Shown here: positions 1 through 12,000 of the stretch, in pieces
How the letters are laid out: each line of letters starts with the position of its first letter
How positions within the stretch are numbered: the first letter of the stretch is position 1
NCBI GenBank assembly: GCA_903813345.2
Contig: CAIIXF020000001.1
Span: 44,347,885 to 44,411,884, forward strand
From: Owenia fusiformis
Lineage: Eukaryota; Annelida; Polychaeta; Sabellida; Oweniidae
Length of the DNA stretch: 64,000 nucleotides
Direction of reading: 5' to 3'
Program-made: the position numbers and the translations under genes
The notes under the pieces: model-generated
Database searches by the model: none
The model's input: the letters and a program-made list of their open reading frames with translations, nothing else
Told to the model about the DNA's origin: nothing

Positions 1-92
1 GCCAGCACGTACTCGGAATTTGAATGCATCTTGGTCTCGGGCGATGAAGTCTTCCACCCACGTGTATGAGTAGCGTGGTGGAGTGATTATTT
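1..92 (-). CDS. LAMA5: Partial last exon of the laminin gene, possible inserted domain
   Basis: The first 92 bases, read on the minus strand after acceptor aacttttctag, give an open frame in entry phase 1, matching the exit phase of exons D and E. It reads [20 protein letters not shown] then [11 protein letters not shown] and is cut by the window edge. It does not look like the start of LG4 in vertebrate alpha-5. The pattern (Y-x-Y-x-W, then F-x-F-x-V-R-A) recalls the N-terminal part of the farnesoic acid O-methyltransferase-like domain (Pfam Methyltransf_FA). With 31 codons visible this is only a suggestion. Membership in the laminin gene rests on phase and direction. Confidence 0.5.
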
Positions 93-3000
93 CTAGAAAA
101 GTTGTAGATGAATGAATCCCTGGTGATAACATTCAACACCATGGCAACTGTTGCTATATTGGTTACTATGGAAACTTACCTTAGTCAGTAGAAACAAAGT
201 AACTAGCCGAGTGGGTTATGTTTGAACTATAGCAAAATGAGGTAGAAGCCTTATGTTCACAGTACAATCTAACTATATAGGAAGACACGAAGCAAGCAAA
301 TTTTGCATTCTAGACATTTAACATGTAAGTACAGCAAAATCCTTGCAAGCCTAATACATTGCGGTGACTTCATTTCATCTATCCAGTGATTTGGCTTGCT
401 TTCAAGATTACTGCCATTTACTATAGCTACTAACAGCCCATTCACAATACAACACATGCAATCCTATCATTCTCTCCTAATAACAGCACACATATTAAAT
501 AGTCTAGTATACATGCAGTACATAAAGCTAAACAAAAAGTTATTACTAAGAGAATCAGAAATCTACACCTAATTGTGTATATCTATGTTGAAAATAAAGT
601 CCTAATACACATGTAAAGCATAGTATTAGGCGAATTTTGGTACTGCTGCCTTTGTACTGCAAGATGTACAACATATGTCTTCTTTACTATCAAAAATATA
701 TTATTCCTATAGCAACAACAACTTCAAAATTTATGAATATCTCAAGGGAGGATTGGCTCCCAGAGTGCAACATCGATATTTTTGCCATATATGGGCATGT
801 TGTGATGTTGTGATATCAAAATCAAAATGAGAAACAAAATTCTTGAGTTTTCTTTAACTGGTTATTTCCTTTTCACAATTTTATAGAAAATAGATCTAGG
901 GATATCTCTAAAATGTTCAAAAAGTAGACAGTTGTCATATTAAAAAGTAACAGGTTGAAATGTAAAAAGTAAAATGGCTAAGTTAGAATGCATACCAAAT
1001 GGTTCAGTGCTAGTGATGTTAACGAAAACATAGGACAAATACTTTGTGATGCAAAACTATGCGTGAACATATTACATTAGTGAGCATAAGTGACCCAGCA
1101 CAATCCCATATACACATACATGCACATTCTTAGAAGTTACTATTATAAATCAAATTAATGAGAAAATCTATGAAAATAGTTTCAGTGAATTATATTTTGC
1201 AAAACCAAACCATTCAGCTCATATTATTTAAGCATGCATATAATCACAAATTGTTATAGAGCACACAAATTGTTATAATGTAGAACACACAAATTGTTAT
1301 AAAGCACACATTGTTGTTAGTACAATTGCAATGTACATTTATACAGATTCAATGATCAATTATAAAATTACATGTATATGAACCACTACAAATAAATGAT
1401 CTTTACTCTTAAATTAACTTTATAAGTGAATAGCTTATAGTTTAACTCTAAGTTAGCCTAATGGAATCTAATTTCAGTCTCATTCTGTTCTACGCTTGGG
1501 AGGGAAAGTGGGGATAGGGAGGGAGCTATGTGTAGATGTAATTACAAGCAAGTTTTTGAAAGAGAAGGAATTTTCCTTCCGAAATAACGTCTCCAATAAA
1601 TCCTGCAGTATTTCATAGAATGAGATATAGTGATATATGAATATACCGTTATTTCTAGTTTGAACATAAGAGAAGACCTTGAGAGAGGATGCAATATCCG
1701 AAGCACCAAGCAAAGTATAGCGGGTCCTTGAATTAAGAATGTCGCACCCAAATATCTTACCAGTAGTATTTTTACCAATGTCACCATCAGGTGAAGGTCT
1801 AGTGTCTATGTCTATGACTGGTGTTTCAGGGTCCTCTATATGGCAGGTAGCTAAATAGACATTCACTCTATTGTCAGGAGCAGTTTCGCCAAAGTCCAAT
1901 AATCTGTAAGATGTATAGAGCTAAAGGTTCAGCATCAAGCTTATCTGAACTGATGGTGTATAAGTATAAGCAGTAAAGCAACAAAAAGTGCAGGCTGGCA
2001 AACATGCTAATCTCTCCTTCCATTGGTTGATGAACTAGAAACCTAAAAGCTAAATAACAAAGCCTTGCAGCTATAGGCGCATGGGGCAGGGGATGTATGG
2101 TGTTCTAGCTACATCAACAGGTTCTACATGGGATGGAAAGCTACTGCTATATCATGCTGTCAATCGCCAACAAAGCAGCCCAAGCATGGGAAATGGGTAT
2201 GATCATTTTCCCGCCTTTTTCTATGAGTGACCTTGACCTTACCTCCTGAAGGGAGTTTTGTCGGAGGTGAAGTAGGTGGTAGTGTCGGTGGGGGTGTCAT
2301 ATCAACTAGTGTACAAACAGCCAATTGTACATTGAATGATTCTTTTTTGTCAGCAAAGTTTAGGTAACTGAAACATGGTTAGTGATGATTTGATGAAAAA
2401 TTTGAATAAACACAACACAACTCAAAAAAAGAATAAAAAGAAACAAAACATGAAAAATCAAAACATGAAAATAATATTTTGCTAATATGTAAGTTTTCTC
2501 TACATGTAAGTATTTTTCAAAATGATGTAATCATAATATTAAGTAGATAAGTAATTATTTTGTCAGTTTGAAGCTGTTATAATATTAAACTCCTAAATTT
2601 TAGTCTACGAAAAATGTCCATATATTTTAAAACAAACAATTACTGTATTATTATTAGGAAATTTTGGGGTTCTGAAAATGAAACATACAATTAAGTCATG
2701 TATCAACCAGGAAAAAAGAACATTGAAACATTGAAATCGTTTATAATACTCAATGTAGCAAGAATCTGCAAAAAGATCATTTCATAATTCTAAAACTGTT
2801 GAAATGGAGACACAAAAGTCTTTGATATCCCAATCTAAGATGCAAGAGTCCTTATGTTATACTTTAACATGCTTTACCTTCCATTAACAGTTACATCTCC
2901 TATACATCCAGCAAATGGTTTGACAGTTGGTATATTCTGTTCAACTATGGTGTAGTCATCTGGTACACCACCATAGTACTGGTAGCTGTTGGTGCTTAAC

Positions 3001-6000
3001 TTCCTACGTCTGGTACCTGTAATAGGTCCCTGGATGTTCTCTTTGTCATCTATATTAAGGGTAACACTGAAATAAACACATGATAATGTTGGGTTAATAT
3101 TGAATGATAAACTTGGAAATATTGAAATTTACCAAATTTCAATGATGCACTGTGGTTGGTCAGATCACATCACATGACCAGTTAATAATTCTATAATATC
3201 AAGGCATTAACATGACATCACATGACCTAGTTGCTCATAATATTATGAGTTCAATCTTTAAGTAAGATTTAACTTCTGAGAACTTGTAGCTGATCTTGAA
3301 AAATAAATTGGTCAATTTGAAGCAAGTTGAAAATACCTTTTGACCTTTTCTTGAGAAGGTCATTGAAAGTCAAATCTCAAATCCAAAGTCAGATTTGAAC
3401 TTCTGCAAACTTGTAGATAATTTTGAACTTTGGTCAATTTGAAGCAAGTTGAAAAAAACACCTTTTTGACCTTTTTTGACCTTGAGAAGGTCATTGAAGG
3501 TCAAATCTAAAGTCAGATTTGAACTTCTGCGAACTTGTAGATGATTTTGAACTTTGGTCAATTTGAAGCAAGTTGAAAAAAACACCTTTTTGACCTTTTT
3601 TGACCTTGAGAAGGTCATTGAAGGTCAAGTCTGAAATCTAAAGTCAGATTTGAACTTCTGAGAATTTGTAGATTATCTTAAAAAAGGTTGTCTAATTATT
3701 ATTTGTAAGTTATTGGAAGTTGTAAGAATTTGTTACAGATGCCAGACGCCAACCGCATCCACAAACAAAAAGTTGGCGACTATACAAAGTCTTATTTGGG
3801 AAGACAAAGTTTCTATAACCACCAATTCTAATTTTCTGATATTGCTTAAATATTTTTTAAAATGAACAACTATATAATTGTATACCATACCAATTTCATG
3901 GTTTCAATTATTGTCATATTCATAGATTATCAAGTCAAAATACCTATCATTAGACTTCATAAGCTGTAAATTTCAGTTCAAATACTTTCATAAAATTGTC
4001 CTGATCATAAAGGTTTGAAGGAAAATCAGGCACTCACGTCAGGTCTTCCTTCTTTAATGAGACATAATGCCATTTGCCATCGTTGTAGGTATTTCCACCA
4101 GAATTGACGGTGCTTAACTTGCCATTGCCTGGCACAACACCAATAGCAATCCTTCCATCAACCATTGACACAGAGAATGCTTGAGACTGTAAAAGAAGGA
4201 TAATTCTCATCATAACAGACGCAGTTTCCATCATACAAACATGCAGAAAATCAAAAGCGAAGCTACGTCAATAAGAACTTTTAACATAAGACATAATGAA
4301 TGAAAACAACAAGCAAAATAACAGAAATTAATATTTCTGCATGGAAATGATTGTAAACAACAAAGTAAGGTAAAACTACCAAAGAAATCACTTGGTGTCT
4401 GTTGTACCTGATGCCTTTTGGCCAAGACTCCTTAACCTACTGACAACTACTTTATGGTATTTTAAATAAACAAGATACTTTAACAAAAATATCATTATTA
4501 CTTCACTCTTGATGGTTTTATTGAATAAACAAGATCCATTAGACAAGACACGTTAACTCAAGCACATGTTATTGCTCAAAACATACCTGATCGTCATTAG
4601 CAGAATACATCATGATACCATCCTCTTTATTGCTCTTAAATCTGAATGTCATCTCATAGACTTTGCCTACATTCACAGTGGGCATAGCTACGTAACCCGG
4701 GGCATCCTCTTCAATAGAGAACACCTTGGCTTCCTAGAGATGAATAATAAGAACACATTGATAAATGGCATTGTTAAGAGGCAAGGTTTTGAGAAGCCAT
4801 CTATGGAACAATTGAAGAAGTTATATAGACACAATTTAAAAGTGAAATCATTTATACTATTGAGGAGGATTTCAAATTAACTACCGATGTGTTGACAGAT
4901 AGATGGATGGACAGACAGACAAACATATTTCGGATGAAACTTTTTACAAGGCTGTTTTCTACCTCTAACTTTATAACACATCGGTCCAAGTATGGGATAA
5001 ATATTAACTTACATCACTGCACCCAGGGGACACTCCTACTGCCTCTAAATTGGAACCGAGGTCCTTTTCATTGCCATCAAACTGAACAGATGTTATGCAA
5101 CCTATGAGGCCTTGGCTAGAAACACCACTGAAATATCAACATCAAATCAGGGTAAAGATAAATACATTAACTCAAGAGAACAAAAAGAAACATGTAAAAA
5201 TGTCTTTACAGAATGAAAACATTATCAATAATATTCACAAAAAATTAGTTTAAATCAAGTATCAGACTACAGATGTAAAAGTTCTCACATTGAATACATA
5301 TTCAATCACATAAGTGCCCAGTATTAAACTTTCACAAATCATGTTATTACAATGTCATCGCACCCTTATGCTAAACGAATCAAATATTAGTGGGTGTGGT
5401 CACAAAAATTAGTGAAATTCCAAGCCACCAACCAAACGCATTGATCTCACAAAATCTTTATCGGTCAAACCCCTAAATGATGTTAATGTAAACCCGAAAA
5501 CTTGAGTCTGCCCCAAATGTTAAACAATCAAACATAACCCCAAATGTGACAAACATGTGCAGCACATTCACTTCTTACTCTACTGCAATGTGGCCAGGAA
5601 GCCCTCCGATAAAATATTCCCCAACCATTTCCAGCTGATCTATTACATCTTCAGTTAACTCAGCTTCAAATACTACAAAGGGCATTTTACGACTATATAA
5701 GATGACTTAGTAAGTATTAGATATGACTAAGAAATGTTAAATGGACCATTTTCTGTACTTTTTGTTAGTTCAATATGAAGACTGTCATTTATGCTATAGC
5801 ACTCACAAAATAGTATAACTACAGCATACAGAGTGCTCCAAAAAGTTGGAGAGTCTATAATTCAAATACAAGATATTCAAAAAGTATAGGTACAGTCTAC
5901 ATATTGATTCAACATCAAGTGACAGAAATATGATCTCAGAAATGTATCTGGTTCTATTCAGGCTTATACCAGGAATAATGGCCAAATATATAAACAGTTG

Positions 6001-9000
6001 TGAAAACTTATTATATTCCCTTCAACGAATATTTTCAGCATTTTACAAAACAAACTTGTCATTTAGTCTTCCACAACTGTTGATATTTTGACACCATCCA
6101 TAACATACCACAACATCGACTCTAAATAATAAGTGAGGAAAATAAAACCAGATATTTTTTTCTGAATACAGGGCTTACGCAATGCTGAAGCCTTTCCGCA
6201 TTCCTCCGATAAAAACCTCATTTGTGAAAGACATTTCAGTCATATCTCCTGGTGAATCACCCCTTATCTGTGAATCTACAAATAATGCAAGCAACTAATA
6301 GACTACACATTCATATTAGTAGTAACCATTCCTAGCAATAGATGGCTTTCTGAACAAGTAGAAGCCGTAACTGACACATTCTCAAAGTGCAAATTCAGTG
6401 AGGCAGATAAGTATATTTGCATCTGGATGTGCAAATTCATCAGAACATTTTGAACCACTCTCTGATCATGTTTTAGTCTGGCAAAATTTCGCTATTTGTC
6501 AAGTGTTCAGGCCATATATGCCACAGTAGAATTTGCATTTTTAGTTTTAAAACTCAGCCTTAATAGGTCTTATCCATGCAGTATGTGGAGCATGACATGC
6601 TTGATATACCATGAGGGCATGTTTCAAATGTGGGGGATGCGACATTGGTGGTGGTTCTTCTGATTCAATATTTTTGCCTTTAGATTCCTCATCTTTTAGA
6701 TCATCATATTCCATTTTTCTTCGTCCCATTATTCATATTTCTATCCCTCATATTCAATATTTCCAACCCACTTATGTTGTCTTTGAAATGTCTGATTTCT
6801 TGATAATTATTATGCCATGACATAAGTTTTATTTCCTTCCCTACCCTTGTGTTGGTATATTTCTTAGGTGGGTAGGGGCTACACAAGAGTGCAAACAAAA
6901 TTATTTCCCCCTATTTTCTCTACTTGATTTGTAAACATGCCCTCATGATGTTTAATAACTAGAGCATCCTTTAATTTGTCATCAGTAAGAATATAAGAAG
7001 TATTAGCATTCATAATAAGTTGAATGTACATGTGGTTAACACTATACAGGGCCAGGTCAAATACAATGTGCAATTTTACATGAAAGTAAATTGACATTTT
7101 TGGCCCAGCCACTATTCCTATGTGAAAGCTGAATGTTAAGTTAAAATTCACAGGGAGAGTACATGTATGTTGGTTAGTTAACCCTATCTATTCAGCTGAC
7201 TGAAATTGTCCTTAATCTGCAGTAACACAGATAAATAGTGAGTCCTGAATCTTCACTTTTGTAAATAGCAGTGATAGTTCTTAAAAGTACCCAATACACA
7301 TGTTTCCATGCCAATGATAAAAACAATTGAATAATTATGAGTTATACCGTGGTTCTCCCTGTGAATATAACACGTGCTACTTGAGTGGTTGGGGACATCT
7401 CTCCGATGAGCCTTCCCCACTAAGTTTGAGAGTTATCAGTGATAAAAGTGTAAACCAGCCTAAAACTGAAAATGCATGCAACTACAGTACAATGCGAGTA
7501 TCTCTATCTATGACCAAACATCCATTTCAGCATGCCACCTAGTGAAAAAATACAACATCAATATCCCCCTGGTGTGGGATTCTCTAACTAGCATGGCCCT
7601 CTATTGGTGGACTTACGGGAAGTTAAACCCTAGCCTTTGTCCACCGATAAACACTTCATTGGTGAAGGCCATCTCCTTCATATCTCCAGGAGACATTCCA
7701 CTAACTTTGTCTACAATAAGGGAGTATTATGTTTAAAAAACAATTATGTGGATATAAATTCATTAAATAATGGCAAAGCTAGCAATCTGATTGGCCCTTC
7801 AGGTCCTTGATACCTCACAGATATTTACTAATCATAGATATTTTCATTGAAATTTTTCTTTGGAGATTTCTGAAGTACTGTTCAAGTAATGTTCAAGTAT
7901 ACAATTTAACACACTGAATTCTTCGAGTGACAGCGCTTAAGGCAATTCCATTTCAACTATAGAAATGCTAATATGAACAAATAAATTAGTAGTATCATAA
8001 AAATAATATCAAGCCTATTTTAACTAGACAAAATGTACCTGTTTCTCCATCAATAATAAGAAGGCCTGACTGTTCTTTCCTGATAGCCTGGATTTCATGC
8101 CATTGTCCATCATTGTAGCGTTTTGGAGTTTCCAAGAAAGCTCTTCCTTTGCCAAGGTCATATTGGTAGAAAATCTGAAAACAACATAATTCCAAGTTTG
8201 AAGGTTTCCCTTGTTTATATGTGCAACATTGTATTATTGAATTATTAGTATGTAATACGAATATTAATATTTTCTGAATAGATATATGCTATAGATGCCA
8301 ATAATGCCAAATAATTACCTTCCCATCTTTGAGTTCAATTGACATGAAATCTGTTCCTTTACCCATGAAGAATAGAAGTCCATTTGGTGCGTATGACTTG
8401 AATTTCAATTTGATGTTACTCTTCTTAGCTGGTCTGAATCTTGCTGCATCTATGACAATGTACCCATTGCCATCAAACTTGTACTCACTAACAGTAATCG
8501 CATCTGGCTTTTTCCTGTAAATGAAAATGTTCTTTTATATTCATGACTTCATTCAAGACATCAACCTTTATTTGAAAAAGGGATGAGCTGCCTAGAGGAT
8601 CAGTTTTCTACTGAATGATATGTTCAGGTATGATATTCCAAGAAAGCGAGGATGAGATAATCAGGTATGATTTTTCAGAGAGGGGAGGATGAGATGTTAA
8701 GGTATGATTTTCCAGAAGGGGAGGATGAGATGTTAGGTATCATTCCCCGGAAGGGGAGGAGTTGTCAGCCGCATGACTTGCTTACAGGTAATGCCTGATA
8801 AGTATTTATAAGTAGCTCTTAAAACTTTTGTTAAAGCTCATGAAAGCTAGTTAAGATCTTCCATCTTATCAGCATCATATAAAACCATTTGTTGCAATCA
8901 GAAGCTGGTGTGGCCAACTGATGGGAATCAGGGTATAAACTCACCTAGGACTACATCCTTCATCTATATTCGCTGCTGTAACAAAGTCCCACAACCCAAT

Positions 9001-12000
9001 GGGCACATAGTCAACCGTGACATCCTCAATACAACCAACAAACTTACGGCTGATGATATCATTGATCTGAAATAACAAGATACATTACTGTCAATATTAT
9101 TTTAATATATTAGAATGATGGTTAGTTGTGCAAGGAAAATACCTCATTGAACACATTGTAACATTTTTGCCATTTTCCAAGCTCAGAAGAAGAACCAAAG
9201 TCCATTAGTTTTAACAAAGAGATAGAAAGAGGTCTAATCCTTCAATACATTAATCAACAAAAACAATATATTGACCCAGCCCCACAAGTACATGTACACT
9301 TACATTTGAGGTATCTGGTACACCACCCACAAAGAATTTAGTTGTCTCTTTATCGAGAGAAAGTATAGACATGGTGCCTCTAGATTCTCCAGTTACAGTT
9401 ACTGCCTCTTCTTCATCAAGATCCTCTGGTGTCTGTACTAACAATGTACCCTTTTTGCCACTTCTTTCTGCAATCACATGGTGCCATTTATCTTTCTCAA
9501 CATCCTTCGGGTGTGTGATAACCGCAGCTCCTGATCCCAAGTTATACTTGAATACAACCTTTCCATCTATAATCTCAAGAGCGAAGTAATCTACTCCTAT
9601 GTTTAGGCCACTTCTAGGTGCATCTGAGCCGAGGTACATCAGGAAGCCATCGCGTTCTGTTGTTCTGAAAAACAACTCGACCCGTGTTCGAGATCCCTTG
9701 TCACCCAAGCCATCTGGGTTACGTACTTGAAGTGTGGAATCGCTCTTGTATCTCACCCCAACCTTGATTCTACTAGCTTCAAACCTAGCCAGTCGGATAT
9801 TGTTCTTCAAGTCTTCAAGGTCAACTTTGACAGATTTTCCCAATCTTTCTACCATCTCCTTGGTTACATTTAGATTTTCCATGAGGTTAACTGCTTTTGG
9901 TACCATATCCTGAACCTTTTCCACTGGAAATATCAAGGAAATGTCATTAAAATAAAATACACGCAACAATCAATCGGATTAATTCATTTGTTACATTTGG
10001 ATGTAATACCCCACAACACATCTTGTCTTGATTTAAATTAGTTATTTTTATCCATGTGAATATTTGTGTACTAGGATTTTAGGATTAAGATTTTTTCCTT
10101 TCCCATTACACTCAACACTCAATTCTGATTCAAAACAAGTGGATATCTTTAATAAACCATACCTTGTGCCTTTGCTCTGTCAATGGCCTTATTTGCTGCC
10201 AGGATATCCTCAGGGATCTGTTGCACTTTGATCTTGTCTTCAGGTAGTTCGTCGAGGATGTCTTGGATCTGGTCCTTGGCATTAGTTGCCCTGGTCTGAG
10301 CATCCATTGCTTTATCAGCAGCTTTTTGAGCCTCCTCACCAAAACCATCTACAGTATTATGAATAGATTCCAATTTATTCTTAAGTCAGGGGAATATGAT
10401 AAACTGGTAAAACAAAGCCTCATAATACTGGTTATAAAAAATAAGTTAAAATTCTCTATACGTTATTCTGGAAAATATTGATTTCAATAGAATTTTAAGT
10501 GCTAATTCATGGTTTTAACTTTTAATGTATGTATATATTTTACCATAGAATAATATAAATAAAATAATAAAATATATACATACAATCTTTTAATCATACA
10601 ATGTATGATACACATACTCATGGATTTTTATACATATAGAAGATGTACCTTCAGGCAGTGTATCTAATCCATCAAGAAGCATGTTGAGCAAGTCCCTAGC
10701 ACGTTTAAGTTGATCATCTAGATTTGACACAGACTGTTTAGCACTATCCAACTGATTCCTCAAGTCATTCTCCACCTGCATCGAAATGTGTACCATCACA
10801 TTCACATCACATTCACAAAACATATTTTAAGGATGCAGTACCGGGTCGGTTTTCACGTCTGTTTGCGCAGGTTTGACTTCCGGTTTGAGGAAGCTAGCTC
10901 CCAAGAACGTCATTTTCGCATTTAGTCTTATTCAAAAATTATAGTTTATTTCGATAATGGTGTTTCCAGAAAAGAATCAAATTGCAAACATTTTATCAAG
11001 CATATTTTATTCCTTTCACTTTTATGGGAAAACCTGTTATTGAGTCGCAATTAGTGGATACGAAAACCAGGGTTCGAAAGGTGCCAGCTCTATTGAAAAC
11101 TCAAAAAAGTAAAAAGATTCATTTTGGGTGGGTAAAATAATTTTTTTATTTTGTAATTACCAGACGGCCAATCCTCTTCATATTGCACTTGGATGATGCA
11201 GCGTTTTATTTAGTGTTACCAAAAAGTGGGTCCAATGGACCCCACGGTAAAAAAAAATGGAGTCCAAACCAAAAAAAGTGGGTCCGAAAAATTAAAGGCC
11301 TGAAACTAATTAAAAATGAAAAAATTGGATAAAGCAAATTCAAGTACTCGTTTTTTTCTAAAGTAACACAAATTTAAGGCATTTTTGTCTTTTTTACCAT
11401 GTAGTCTTATGGAGTGATTTTATATTTACTAAACTTACAACTACATAAACATATTTATTGTAACATTTCATAATGTTCATTATCATCATTGTCAATACAT
11501 GAAGGATGTAATGATAATTCAATTTTTCCTCTTTTTATCTAAATCTGTTCAAATGATACACATACATGTACTGTAGGTACATACTAGCTCAGACAATTTT
11601 GTAATTTAGACCCTCTCTGGTGCATTCTGGCATATCTCGGCAAAAAATTTCCAATAATAATATTTATAATACATAATTGATTGTAATTAATTTTTTTTCT
11701 TAATTACTTTGTTTTTCAATGTTGCCCCTTGTTCCTCCTCACTCTGATGTAAATTAATAAACTCAATATTCCTTTCTGACACATTATCAATCTCAATGAA
11801 ATATAAAGATCAACATTCAATAGTTTGATATGTATTTTTGACTTGTAATATTTTATTTGTTTTCAAATGTTGCCCTTTGTGCTTTCTCACTATGATGTAA
11901 GATAATGCCAAAAAGATCAATTGTATTAATTAAACAGTTTGTTGTCAAGTTTATGTGTAGGCTAATTGTTAATAATAGTATCCATTGAAAGATGGCAGGA

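Noticed and set aside
1480-1775. Open frame continuing downstream of laminin alternative exon E.
   Set aside because: The sequence has no laminin features and a GTAAAA donor precedes it, so it is read as intron that happens to lack stops.
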